Notes under the pieces: model-generated
What the model was told of the DNA's origin: nothing
Databases searched by the model: none
Seen by the model: the letters and a program-made list of their open reading frames with translations, nothing else
Assembly: GCA_905221605.1 (NCBI GenBank)
Contig: CAJNDS010002413.1
Span: forward strand, 799,423 to 863,422
Direction of reading: 5' to 3'
Source of the DNA: Symbiodinium natans
Taxonomy: Eukaryota; Sar; Dinophyceae; Suessiales; Symbiodiniaceae
Length of the DNA stretch: 64,000 nucleotides
Shown here: positions 1 to 9,559 of the stretch, in pieces
Position numbering within the stretch: position 1 is the first letter of the stretch
How the letters are laid out: every line of letters begins with the position of its first letter
Position numbers and translations under genes: made by a program

Positions 1-44
1 CCCTAAACCCTAAACCCTAAACCCTAAACCCTAAACCCTAACCC
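1..44. repeat. C-strand telomeric heptamers at left edge
   Basis: About six CCCTAAA units. C-rich strand first is the orientation of a left chromosome end, but the block is short and similar blocks recur throughout, so it may be an ordinary interstitial array. Confidence 0.85.
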
Positions 45-87
45 GGTGTCTGATCGGGTCTCCTGGGCCCTGGTCCGACACCCGCAG

Positions 88-266
88 AGAGTCTGGCCAA
101 AGTCTCCCTGGAGTGCCCACCCCCGGTTTAGGGTTTAGGGTTTCGGGTTTCGGGTTTAGGGTTTAGGGTTTAGGGTTTAGGGTTTGACCCTGGAGTGCCT
201 AAGCGGTCCCGCCAAGCAGCCCTCGAAGGGGGAGGGCTCCTTCCCACAGCCATCCAGCACCCCTAA
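88..266 (+). CDS. End of a small spliced gene; intron is a TTTAGGG array
   Basis: Product not recognised. Exon 88-125 follows acceptor CACCCGCAG and reads SLAKVSLECPPP after two bases. Intron 126-203 starts GTTTAGGG and is mostly TTTAGGG. Exon 204-266 reads on in phase 0 (RSRQAALEGGG...) to TAA at 264-266, where the stop is formed at the start of the next CCCTAA block. A 12-base sequence, CCCTGGAGTGCC, occurs on both sides of the array (106-117 and 188-199). Exons are short, so the frame rests on phase agreement. Confidence 0.45.
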
Positions 267-330
267 CCCTAAACCCTAAACCCTGAACCCTAAACCCCAA
301 ACCCTAAAACCCTCAGACCCTCCATTTAAG

Positions 331-690
331 AGCAGCGACGAGAGAGGCCTTTCCATGATTCTCAAGGCTTCAGGGTAGCGATGGCGGGTTGGAGGGTTTA
401 GGGTTTAGGGTGCAGCCCTAAACCCTAAACCCTAAACCCTACACCCTAGACCCTAAGCCCTATATCCTCAGCCCTAACCCCTTAAACCCACCCACCCACC
501 CGCCCCCGAGCCCAGATCCCCCACGCTCTCCCGAAGCAAAAGTTTAGGGTTTAGGGTTTAGGGTTTAGGGTTTAGGGTTTAGGGTTTAGGGTTTAGGGTT
601 TAGGGTTCAGGGTTTAGGGCAGCTTGTGTACAAATCATGAGATTCCAAGCCGCCCCCAAGCCAAGAGAGCAGCACATATGTGACTCATAA
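331..690 (+). CDS. 3' part of a three-exon gene with telomeric introns
   Basis: Product not recognised. Exons 331-374 (SSDERGLSMILKAS), 516-541 (SPTLSRSK) and 623-690 (CVQIMRFQAAPKPREQ... to TAA 688-690) join in phases 2 and 1 without a stop. Intron 375-515 has TTTAGGG at its 5' side and CCCTAAA at its 3' side. Intron 542-622 is an almost pure TTTAGGG array whose first unit is the donor (AAAA|GTTTAG) and which ends GGGCAG. This is one of the cleanest examples of the pattern. Confidence 0.5.
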
Positions 691-858
691 GGTCCTGAAC
701 CCTTTAACTTAAGCAAAGTTGATATCTACATCATAAGTAAACCCTGAACCCTGAAACCTGAACCCTGAACCCTGAACCCTGAACCCTGAACCCTGAACCC
801 TGAACCCTGAACCCTAAACCCTAAACCCTAAACCCTAAACCCTCTCCACGGAAAACAG

Positions 859-1228
859 CACGAAACGTCTGTGCCAGGCCGGGTCCACAGGCACAGCCGG
901 GTGGAGTCGGCGAGGGTTTAGGGTTTAGGGTTTAGGGTTTAGGGTTTAGGATTTAGGATTTAGGGTTTAGGGTTTAGGGTTTAGGGTTCAGGGTTCAGGG
1001 TTCAGGGTTTAGGGTGGAGCGTAGCAGGATCCGCTCTATTCCGCGGATCTTCGATGCTTACAAGTCGAACACTCCCCCGAAGTACCCTGGAATCGAAACT
1101 CCAACCCTAAACCACCCTACTCCCGGCCCAGCCCAGACTGTAAACTGCACGTTCCCGGCCTGCAAGATGGCATCCTAAACCCGAAATTCTTAAGACTCTC
1201 AAAACCCTCAAAACCCGTAAGACCCTGA
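859..1228 (+). CDS. Two-exon gene end; TTTAGGG intron
   Basis: Exon 859-915 (acceptor GAAAACAG, reads HETSVPGRVHRHSRVESAR) joins in phase 0 to exon 1028-1228 (DPLYSADLRCLQVEHSPEV...), open for 66 codons to TGA. The 112-base intron 916-1027 is TTTAGGG with TTTAGGA and TTCAGGG variants. Function not recognised. The last part of exon 2 reads through C-rich degenerate telomere-like sequence. Confidence 0.5.
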
Positions 1229-1322
1229 AAACCCTGAAGCCCTTAAAACCCGACAACCCCTTACAACCTTTAAAGCCCTAAGAACCCTACAACCCTAAAC
1301 CCTAAACCCTAAACCCTAAACC

Positions 1323-1389
<67 letters not shown>

Positions 1390-1404
1390 ACCCTTTGCGA
1401 AAAG

Positions 1405-1901
1405 GCACCTCCACCACGTCCGTCGCGCCGGGGTCTGCTCCATCGCCGGCGGCGGCTCCGTCGCCGGCAGCCACCGAGCCATTTCACCAAAGTACCTGGG
1501 CACAGGGTTTGGGGTTTAGGGTTTAGGGTTTAGGGTTTAGGGTTTAGGGTTTAGGGTTTAGGGTTTAGGGTTTAGGGTTTAGAGCTGGTTCATTGTTCAG
1601 AGTTCAGGGTTTTGGGTGTAGGGTCTTTAGGGCCCTAATCCCTAGTGCTAACCCGCATGTCCATTCTCTTTGGGAATGTTGAAGAAGTAGTGACTTAGTA
1701 GGTAATTGGAGGATGTCAAGCTCGAGGAATACATTAATACCGAGTTTTTGGATAGCTGGCAACTAGTTTGTTGCTATGAAGTATTGATCATTAAGGCTTT
1801 ATTGGTAAATACTTAACTACTACGATCGACTAGTACTCGCAGCGAATCCTTTGCCTTACCTTCTGGGCCCTTTCGGGGCTCCAATAAGCCGTAAACCCTA
1901 A
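1405..1901 (+). CDS. Two-exon gene end, Ala/Pro/Ser-rich
   Basis: Exon 1405-1506 reads TSTTSVAPGSAPSPAAAPSP..., a low-complexity Ala-Pro-Ser stretch, and ends CAGG|GTTTGG at an array. A possible second exon 1843-1901 continues in phase 1 (NPLPYLLGPFGAPISR) to a TAA inside the next CCCTAAA block. The intron holds an array and an A/T-rich non-telomeric piece (about 1650-1840) in which I recognise nothing. Confidence 0.35.
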
Positions 1902-2062
1902 ACCCTAAACCCTAAACCCTCAACCCTCAACCCTCAACCCTAAACCCTAAACCTTAAACTCTAAACCCTCAACCCTCAACCCTAAACCCTAAACCCTAAA
2001 CCCTCAACCCTCAACCCTAAACCCTAAACCCTAAACTGCCGAGAGCGCCGCTGTCCATTTAC

Positions 2063-2191
2063 ATGGGCGCTCGAGGCTTCGACCGAGGTCCCCGACCGAG
2101 CGTCTCCGGGAGGGTAAAGCCTCCCGGTAGACGGGGCCTGCAGTGCCTAGCTACGCCTCAGACCCTAGGGCGTCAGCCCTTGTTTAATTAG
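2063..2191 (+). CDS. Short ORF, 42 aa, unknown
   Basis: ATG to TAG, starting MGARGFDRGPRPSVSGR. Bases 2114-2143 look like a 30-base GT...AG intron (GTAAAG to CCTGCAG) but also stay open if unspliced, so the product is uncertain. Basic, glycine-rich, no recognised domain. Confidence 0.3.
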   Translation: MGARGFDRGPRPSVSGRVKPPGRRGLQCLATPQTLGRQPLFN

Positions 2192-2199
2192 GACCCCAA

Positions 2200-2920
2200 A
2201 CCCCGAGCCGTTGATGTGATTTTGGTTTTTTTAGGGGGTCGGAGGGTACCCCCCGGCCGGGGTCTGGGCCCCGCAAAAATAAGACCCTCCATCTGATTCC
2301 TGGCACAATTCTGAGACCCCCCTGACACCCCGCCCTCCGCAACCTCCCTGGCACCCTTCTTGGGACTCCCTTCCCCTGCCTGGATGTAGGCTCCACAAAG
2401 CTCTGTAAAAAGCAAGAAAGCCCCCCTTGAGGGGGGTTTGGGGGGTGAACCCTAAACCCGAAATGAGAATAGTTTGGGTGGTTGGGGTGGGACTACATGC
2501 TAACGCAAGCGAGCGGCCCGGGTGCTTTTAGCACCAGCGAGCTTCCATTCTATACACCCTAAGCCCTAAACCCTACACCCTAAATCCTAAACCATAAGCC
2601 CTAAGCCCTAAACCCTAAACCCTAAACCCTAAACCTTAAACCTTAAACCCTAAACCCTAAACCCTAACCCTAAACCCTAAACCCTGAACCCTAAACCCCA
2701 AACACCAGGTTACCCCCCGTGAACAAACCCTCACGGCGTGCCCGAACAGCCTTCTCAGGCCAGGTGATACGGTGTCTTCGAGCATTTGGGTTGAGGGCTT
2801 ATAGGGCTTATCAGGAGTCTCACACCCTACAAACCTTTGGGGTTTAGGGGCTAGGGTTTAGGGATTATAGGCTTTAGGTATAAATCCTAAACCCTAAACC
2901 CGAAGCCCATCGCCATCTGC
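2200..2920. other. Telomere-like arrays and unassigned unique pieces
   Basis: Holds CCCTAAA blocks (2560-2700) and GC-rich unique pieces, including a hairpin of C and G runs near 2420-2445. Short exon-like islands near 2512 (after GCTTTTAG) and 2741 are too weak to call. Confidence 0.4.
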
Positions 2921-2924
2921 CCAG

Positions 2925-3946
2925 GCATCAACCCCTTCAACCCGTTCCGCAACCCCTTCTTCAACCCCTTCGTCCCGAACCCCTACGCGCCGTTCGGCAG
3001 CTCAGGTGGGGCGCGGCTCTGTGGGGGGGGGGGTGTCAGGGTTTAGGGGTTTAGGGTTTAGGGTTTTAGGTTTTAGGCTAAAGTTTTAGGGTTCAGGGTC
3101 TAGGGTTTAGGGTTTAGGGTTCCCTGAACCTTAAACCCTAAATCCACATGGGGGTTCACGATATTCGGGGTACCTGATTGGGGTCCTTATTAAAACGGGA
3201 TCCTCCTCTTTGGCGGTCTATATTCGGGTCCCCATTGTCGTAAACCCTCAAGCCGCGTCTTTCTACTTAGGGGGAGGGCTCAGAAACAAGAGGGGTTTAA
3301 TTTAAGGTACACCCTTGCTCTCAATGCGACTGGCCGTCCACTACGGATGTGGCCTGAAACCTAAACCCTAGACCCTGAACCCTGAACCCTAGGTTTGGGA
3401 TGGATTGCGGATTGGCCTTTCCAGTCTGAGAAACTTGCGGGGCTTGGGGATTTTGGTTTTTGGGGACGAGAAGAAACGGAGCCAAAAGGATAGCCTAAAC
3501 GCTAACCCTTAACCCTAAACGCCCTAAACCCTAAGCCCAAAGCCCTAAACCCCAAGCCCTAAACCCTAAACGCCCTAAATCCTAAACCCTAAACCCTAAA
3601 CCCTAAACCCTAAACCCTAAACGCCCTAAACGCCCGACAGAAGTGCCAGCTCTCAATGCACGCAGTGGCACGCAGGCGGCGGAGGCGGCGGGTTGCGGCC
3701 TCGGCCAGGGTTTAGGGGTTTGGGGGTCTGGGGGGTTAGGGGTTTAGGGTTCAGGGTTTAGGGTTTAGCGTTTAGGGTTTAGGGTTTAGGGTTTAGGGTT
3801 TTGGGGTTCCGGGGGCTCTTGGTTTAGGGACTTTGCGATTTTCGGTCTCTTGGTTCAGGGGCTTGAGAGGCTGTGGGGTCTTTTAGGGGGTTCAGGAAAG
3901 TCGGGTGCTCAGTAATTATACACCTTTCTGTTTTCAAGGGTGCTAG
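2925..3946 (+). CDS. Spliced gene, Pro/Phe/Asn-rich exon
   Basis: Exon 2925-3005 (acceptor CATCTGCCCAG, donor TCAG|GTGGGG) reads INPFNPFRNPFFNPFVPNP..., a short internally repetitive stretch. It joins in phase 1 to 3641-3709 (VPALNARSGTQAAEAAGCG). A short last exon 3939-3946 after TTCTGTTTTCAAG would add two residues and TAG. Intron 1 opens with TTTAGGG and closes with CCCTAAA. No function recognised. Confidence 0.5.
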
Positions 3947-4131
3947 GGTTTAGGGTGACCCTAAACCCTAAACCCTATACCCTATACCCTAAACCCTAAC
4001 CCCTAAACCCTAAACCCTAAACCCTACACCCTAAACCGTGTCATTTTTTGTGTTTCGCGTCTTGCAGTTTTTGGCTTGGGATGCCACCCCCCCCCCCCCC
4101 CCTATTGGGTTTTCAGTAGGGGGTACTATTA

Positions 4132-4243
4132 TCCTTAGTTGCTCAGTGAGTTCACTTTACACTTTCTGGGATGCTTGAATCCCCAATAGAACTGAAAGTG
4201 TACACTTTTTTGGGGCTCATGAACTCAGCAACTAAGAATCCCT
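4132..4243. mobile_element. Foldback (MITE-like) element
   Basis: Left arm ATCCTTAGTTGCTCAGTGAG near 4132 matches the reverse complement of the right arm near 4220-4243 (CTCAGCAACTAAGAAT), with small gaps. An inner inverted pair around ACACTTTC / GAAAGTGTAC is also present. No coding capacity, and not the same family as the GGAGGTTCATGG elements. Confidence 0.5.
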
Positions 4244-4248
4244 GGGAG

Positions 4249-4453
4249 CAGATGCTGCCTCTTTTCGAAGAACTGATACTGAGCCTCTTTCTGGTGCGAA
4301 ATACCGGCCCGTGATTCCAGGCCGAGTCAATGCAGGTATGCGATTTTGGGTTTAGGGTGTCGGGTTTAGGGTTTAGGGTTTCGGGTTTAGGGTTCCGGAC
4401 CATCCGAGATTATTAAAGCTATGCCCTGTAAATCCCAAGCTAACGCCCTCTAA
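4249..4453 (+). CDS. Exon with consensus donor, unknown product
   Basis: Exon 4249-4335 begins just after the foldback element and reads DAASFRRTDTEPLSGAKYRP..., ending at GCAG|GTATGC. The next acceptor AATCCCAAG gives a four-codon last exon 4440-4453 in matching phase ending TAA. The intron carries TTTAGGG units. No domain recognised. Confidence 0.45.
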
Positions 4454-4853
4454 AGGCTTAGGGGTGAAAATGCAGCTATGGCCCCCCTCCCCCCGAAGCC
4501 CACTTAAAAACCCCACAGGGATGTGGGGCTTTTGAAAGGACTTATGGTTCAGGGTTTACTGTTTGGGGTTTAGGGTTCAGGGTTTAGGGTTTAGGGTTTA
4601 GGGTTTAGGGGTTAGGGTTTAGGGTTTAGGGTTTAGGGTTTAGGGTCGTTTGGTGACCTACGAGAAGGGGACGAGGGCTTGGGGGACCTGGGGCTTGTTT
4701 GGTTGGGGGTTTATAGGGGGTTTATAGGGTTTAGGGTTTAGGGTTTAGGGTTTGGGGTTTAGGGTTTAGGGTTTAGGGTTTAGGGCTTCGGGTTTAGGGT
4801 TTCGTGTTTAGGGGGTCGTAAACCCTTAAAGCTCTTAAGGGGTGCAGTGTCAG

Positions 4854-4986
4854 GCATCGCTTGCCTACGTTCTTCGTCATGCAGGGGCCTGAGCTGTGGC
4901 AGGCTGTTTCGGCACCTGTTCGCGACAAAGCTTTCATGAGACCCCAGACCCAAACCCAAACCCATCCCAAAAACCCTAAACCCTAA
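4854..4986 (+). CDS. Terminal exon using an array-encoded stop
   Basis: After acceptor GTGCAGTGTCAG the frame reads HRLPTFFVMQGPELWQAVSA... and stays open into the following CCCTAAA block, ending NPKP-stop at 4984-4986. The stop and last residues are therefore made of telomeric repeat. Function not recognised. Confidence 0.45.
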
Positions 4987-5153
4987 ACCCTAAACCCTAA
5001 ACCCTAAACCCTAAACCCTAAACCCTGAACCCTAAACCCTAAACCCTAAACCCTAAACCCTAAACCCTGAACCCTGAACCCTAAACCCTGAACCCTGAAC
5101 CCTGAACCTTAAACCTTAAACTACATAACCGGAGCGAAAAAAGCGAGCCACAG

Positions 5154-5192
5154 GGAGGGCTGAGAGGATCTTCATGGTGCAGAGCTACACGG
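5154..5192 (+). CDS. Small exon, unknown
   Basis: Acceptor GCGAGCCACAG, then RAERIFMVQSYT, donor ACGG|GTTCTT. A further exon-like island follows GGTTCTTGCAG at 5351 (reads GFCTYTGGFNLSAL in phase 0), but its phase does not match, so the join is unclear. GGTTCTTGCA occurs on both sides of the intervening array. Confidence 0.3.
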
Positions 5193-5399
5193 GTTCTTGC
5201 ATGGGTTCAGGGTTTAGGGTTTAGGGTTTAGGGTTTAGGGTTCAGGGTTTAGGGTTTAGGGTTTTTCCCTCTAGACTACCCCCCCTAGGTTACCCCCCTA
5301 GGGGGGGTAGTATAAATGGTGGGTAGTAGTGGAGCCCATGGTTCTTGCAGGGCTTTTGCACCTACACCGGAGGGTTCAATTTGTCGGCTCTAGGGTTCA

Positions 5400-5780
5400 G
5401 GGTTTAGGGCGTCGGACATTCGGGTTGAGGGTTTAGGGTTTAGGGTTAGGGTTTCGGGTTGTGGGAAACCCTCGAAGCTGCCAGGCAACCCTGAACTTGC
5501 ATTAGCAGTCTTGACTTTTTGGGGTTTAGGGTTAAGGGTTTAGGGTTTAGGGTATAGGGTTTAGGGTTTAGGGTTATATGGCGCTTCCGAACCCTGAAAG
5601 GGGTGATTCTGGTACGAAAGGGTGCACGGCCCTAAGCCCGAAACCCTAAGCCCGTTTTGGGAACCTCCTTGTGAGCGACATTGGCCCTGGCGCTTAAATT
5701 TAGGGACACTGTGCGGGACCCCTAGAAAGGCCATGAATCCTAGACCCGAAGCCCTATATCCTAAGTAGTTTTCCTTGGGC
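5400..5780. other. Degenerate telomeric arrays, no gene seen
   Basis: TTTAGGG blocks at 5421-5455 and 5520-5575 and short unique pieces. I see no supported coding region. Confidence 0.5.
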
Positions 5781-5819
5781 TATTGGGCCAAAATAGCCCC
5801 AAACCCCTGAGTTTCTTTC

Positions 5820-7321
5820 ATGTCGATTTCAGTCCATGTGCACCTCCTGAGTGGCGCAAGCGTGACTTTGGCAACAGAGCCGGAAGAGTCCGTCACCTGC
5901 TTGTGCCAAAGAGCCCAGGACGCTCTAAAGGTTGGCAAGGGAAGGCTGCTGACTACCTCTGGAGAGACGCTAGCTGGAGGTACAGTGAGGCGAGCACGTT
6001 TACGAGACAACGACTTGCTGACCCTTCCGTCGGACAGGTTCGAATCAGGGCTTCGCGTGGATTCGCCTTTGCTGCTTTGCTGGGTGACGGATCTGTGGTG
6101 ACCTGGGGCGTTGCTGTGTCCGGAGGCGACAGCAGTGCCGTACAAGATCAGCTCAAGAACGTGCAGCAGGTGCAAGCTTCTGAACGGGCGTTTGCTGCGA
6201 TCTTGGCTGATGGATCTGTGGTGACCTGGGGTCGTGCTGAATACGGCGGCGACAGCAGCGCCGTACAAGATCAGCTCAGGAACGTGCAGCAGGTGCAAGC
6301 TTCTGAACGGGCGTTTGCTGCGATCCGGGCTGATGGCTCTGTGGTGAGCTGGAACGATGCTGAATACGGAGGCGACAGCAGTGCCGTACAAGATCAGCTC
6401 AAGAACGTGCAGCAGGTGCAAGCTTCTGCAGGGGCGTTTGCTGCGATTTTGGCTGATGGATCTGTGGTTACCTGGGGTCCTGCTTATTATGGAGGCGACA
6501 GCAGCGTCGTACAAGATCAGCTCAAGAACGTGCAGCAGGTGCAGGCTTGTAACAGGGCGTTTGCTGCGATCCGGGTTGATGGATCTGTTGTGACTTGGGG
6601 CCATGCTGTTTTTGGAGGCAACAGCAGTGCCGTACAAGATCAGCTCAAGAACGTGCAGCAGGTGCAAGCTTCTCGTGGGGCCTTTGCCGCGGTTTTGGCT
6701 GATGGATCTGTGGTGACTTGGGGCTATGCTGGCTTAGGCGGCGACAGCAGTGCCGTACAAGATCAGCTCAAGAACGTGCAGCAGGTGCAGGCTTCTAACG
6801 GGGCGTTTGCTGCGATCCGGGCTGATGGATCTGTGGTGAGCTTTGGCGATGATGAACGTGGAGGCGACAGCAGTGCCGTACAAGATCAGCTCAAGAACGT
6901 GCAGCAGGTGCAAGTTTCTGAACGGGCGTTTCCTGCGATTTCGGCTGATGGATCTGTGGTGGCCTGGGGCGATGCTGAATACGGAGGCGACAGCAGTGCC
7001 GTACAAGATCAGCTCAAGAACGTGCAGCAGGTGCAGGCTTGTAACGGGATGTTTGCTGCGATCCGGGCTGATGGATCTGTGGTGACCTGGGGCGATGCTG
7101 AAGACGGAGGCGACAGCAGTGCCGTACAAGATCAGCTCAAGAACGTGCAGCAGGTGCAGGCTTGTAACGGGGCGTTTGCTGCGATCCGGGCTGATGGATC
7201 TGTGGTGACCTGGGGCCGTGCTGAATACGGCGGCGACAGCAGCGCCGTACAAGATCAGCTCAGGAACGTGCAGCTTCTGAACGGGCGTTTGCTGCGATCC
7301 GGGCTGATGGCTCTGTGGTGA
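5820..7321 (+). pseudogene. Ubiquitin-like + RCC1-like repeat protein, frameshifted
   Basis: The ATG at 5820 opens a ubiquitin-like N-terminus (MSISVHVHLLSG...), a fusion I know from dinoflagellate RCC1/HERC-like proteins. About residue 68 (near 6024-6028) the frame shifts by one base; the RCC1-like part then runs in the other frame to 7321. It holds ten full 41-residue repeats (123 bp) with core DGSVVTWG...GGDSSAVQDQLKNVQQVQA. Units 2-3 and 10-11 are nearly identical and 984 bp (eight units) apart. Unit 11 carries a 10-base and then a 4-base deletion and ends in TGA. Canonical RCC1 blades are about 51 residues. Beta-propeller scaffold proteins of this kind often bind partners or act in ubiquitin or GTPase pathways; no catalytic domain is visible. 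Either a decayed copy or a sequence error at one base. Confidence 0.85.
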
Positions 7322-7617
7322 GCTGGAACGATGCTGAATACGGAACAGCAGTGTATTCCGCTGAAGGAGGAGAATTCTAGCCAGTTATCAGAGCAACCCT
7401 AAACCCTGAACCCTGAACCCAGAGCCCTAAGCCCTAAGCCCTAAGCCCTAAGCCCTAAGCCCTAAGCCGTAAACCCAAAGGACCCTTCAAAGGTGGATGG
7501 ATGGCCGTGAGGTTCAGTGATTCGGTGCTTTAAATGTCGTGGGCAAGGCGCAACATTTTGTTTGGGCTTTGGTTTGCGGGACAGTCCTGCGTTTGGGCCT
7601 TTCGGGTCTCCTTTTAG

Positions 7618-7718
7618 CCCTGCGCCCAAAGGCGCACTACCAGATGGCGGCGTTTTCCCATATGAACCTAAACCGGTCAAGTCTCAGATCAGGGCTTCGG
7701 GAGCCAAACCATTTCTAG
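7618..7718 (+). CDS. Terminal exon, unknown product
   Basis: Acceptor TCTCCTTTTAG (T-rich), then LRPKAHYQMAAFSHMNLNRS... to TAG at 7716-7718. Enters in phase 1. No upstream partner was assigned. Confidence 0.45.
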
Positions 7719-7760
7719 ATTCCTCGTGTCGGGTTCAGGGTTCAGGGTTTGGGAGTGTAG

Positions 7761-7951
7761 GTCAGCGAACTGCCCCGAGGTTCATCGTCGTGGTGGTGAT
7801 TGCGCGGCGCCCAGTCTTTTTTCGCACCGAATTCCTCACCCCTAAACCTGAACCCTCCGAACTCCCCAAAGCCTCCAAATCCTGGCGCCTAAACGCAAGC
7901 ATTCAGAGACCCGAAGTACCCACAACACGGCACCAAAAGCCCATACCCTAA
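7761..7951 (+). CDS. Long terminal exon with hydrophobic segment
   Basis: Open for about 62 codons after acceptor GGGAGTGTAG; reads QRTAPRFIVVVVIARRPVFF... and continues through telomere-derived Pro/Lys/Ser codons to a stop at 7949-7951. The FIVVVVIA stretch could be a short membrane segment. Not recognised. Confidence 0.5.
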
Positions 7952-8192
7952 ACCCTCAACTAACCCTAATCCCTAAACCCTAAACTCCAAACTAACCCTA
8001 AACCCCAACCCCTAAACCCTAAACCCCAAAGCCCAACCCCAACCTTCCTCGAGACCCTTAAAGCTGCTTGGAGGTCCATGGTAGTGACTAAACCCTAAAC
8101 CCTAAACCCTAAACCCTGAACCCTAAACCCTAAACCCTAAACCCTATAAACCCTAGTCCGGAATCCTTAGCAGCTACCCCTGAACCCGCAAG

Positions 8193-8274
8193 TGCAGGTC
8201 GTAGTCGTGGGGCTGTGCAACGGCGTTTTCGACGACGAGGAGGAGGAGTCCAGCCGGGGCCCTGCTTCCATAGG
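8193..8274 (+). CDS. Acidic exon between inverted arrays
   Basis: Acceptor GAACCCGCAAG; reads QVVVVGLCNGVFDDEEEESS..., donor ATAGG|GTGTAG. A CCCTAAA block lies upstream and a TTTAGGG block downstream. Following exon not resolved. Confidence 0.45.
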
Positions 8275-9240
8275 GTGTAGGGTTTAGGGTTTAGGGTTTA
8301 GGGTTTAGGGTTTGGGGTTTAGGGTTTAGGGTTTGGGGTTTGGGGTTTGGGGTTTGGAGTTCTAGACTTCTAGGGTTTAGGGTTTAGGGTTTTAGGGGTA
8401 TTTGGTTTAGAGTTTAGGGGTTTGGCGTTTAGGGCTCTAGGGTCCAGGGTTTCGGCTTCAGGGCTTTAGGGTTGAGGGATTGAGGGTAAGGGGTGCTAGG
8501 GTTTAGGGCGTGAAGCTTGGGGTTCTAGGGTTTCATATGGTTCTAGGGTTTAGGGTTTGGGTTCTAGGGTTCTAGGTTTCTAGGCCTCTGGCATTTGGCG
8601 TTTAGGCCTTAGGGCTTAGGGTTTGGGATTTGGGGTTTGTTGTTTTGGGATTTTTGGTTTGGGGTTTGGGAGTTGGGGCGTATGGTTTAGGGTTTAGGGT
8701 TCATGAGGGTGCAGAGTTTCAGGTCAGTAACCCAGGTGAAGAAAGGGTAAAGGTTTAGAGACTGGGGTCATATAAGCCTGAAGAACCTGAGAAGCATGAA
8801 CCCCGAACTGTCGGGAGTTTGGGGTTCAGGGTGTAGGCTGTAAAACCCCTCAAGCCTAAACCCTAAACCCTAAACCCGAAACCCTGAACCCTAAACCCTA
8901 AACCTTGAGGCCCGAAGCAGTTGGGGTTCGGGGGGAACGGCCGCACCCTCGCCTAGCCATGTAAGTCCAATTTGTTTTGGGCGTCACGGTCCAGGGTTTA
9001 GGGTTCAGGGTTTAGGGTTTAGGGCTTAGGGTATAGGATTTAGGGTTTAGAGGCTGACGCATTGGGTCAGCCTAGCACACTGACACACGCATCAGAGCTC
9101 AATCCTAGACCCTAACCCTAAACCCTAAACCCAGATATCAGAGGTAATTCTAAACCCTAATATCCTAACACCCTAAACCCTAAACCTTAAAACCCTGCAA
9201 CCCTACTACGCCAACACCCAAAGCGAAAGCTGCCGTCCTC
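8275..9240. repeat. Degenerate telomeric region
   Basis: TTTAGGG, TTTGGGG and TTCTAGGG variants to 8700, then C-strand blocks near 8860-8910 and 9105-9190. A possible exon at 8923-8959 ends in a consensus GTAAGT donor but has no clear partner. Confidence 0.6.
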
Positions 9241-9244
9241 TAAG

Positions 9245-9559
9245 GCGGTGATGATGATGGGTGCTCCTGGCGGCTTCGTGGTTTAGGGTTTAGAGTTCAG
9301 GGTTCTTCTTGGAGGCTCATGGTACTTAGAGAACCCAATTACAACTGTACTTTTCACCCACTTAGAAGCCCCGGAAGTGCCCTAATGTTATATTTGGGTT
9401 ATATGTACAGTTATAATTTGGTTTCTAAACCCCAAACTCCAAACCCCAAACCCCAAACCCCAAACCCTAAACCCTAAACCCTAAACCCTAAACCCTAAAC
9501 CCTAAACCCTAAACCCTAAACATGAGCCTCCAAGTAGGCAGGTCAGGGTGCTCATGTAG
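9245..9559 (+). CDS. Two short exons split by an introner-like element
   Basis: Exon 9245-9280 (acceptor CCTCTAAG) reads AVMMMGAPGGFV and ends at GTG|GTTTAG. After the foldback element and its nested array, acceptor GTAGGCAG gives VRVLM-stop (9542-9559) in matching phase 0. Very short, so tentative. Confidence 0.3.
9308..9534. mobile_element. Introner-like foldback element, family A, with nested array
   Basis: Left arm CTTGGAGGCTCATGGTACTT at 9308 and right arm CATGAGCCTCCAAG at 9521-9534 are inverted copies. Between them lie family-typical AACTGTACTT and GTTATATGTACAG segments and a CCCCAAA/CCCTAAA array at 9427-9520. Other copies: 24845, 32337, 33118, 37011, 38655, 48539, 58262. Confidence 0.7.

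Noticed and set aside
5783-5800. Minus-strand spliced-leader-like match (TTGGGCCAAAATAGCC)
   Set aside because: At least three mismatches in the core; not distinguishable from chance.
5780-7252. Two long minus-strand open frames over the RCC1-like gene
   Set aside because: They mirror the 123-bp repeat and have no matching domain; shadows of the + strand frame.
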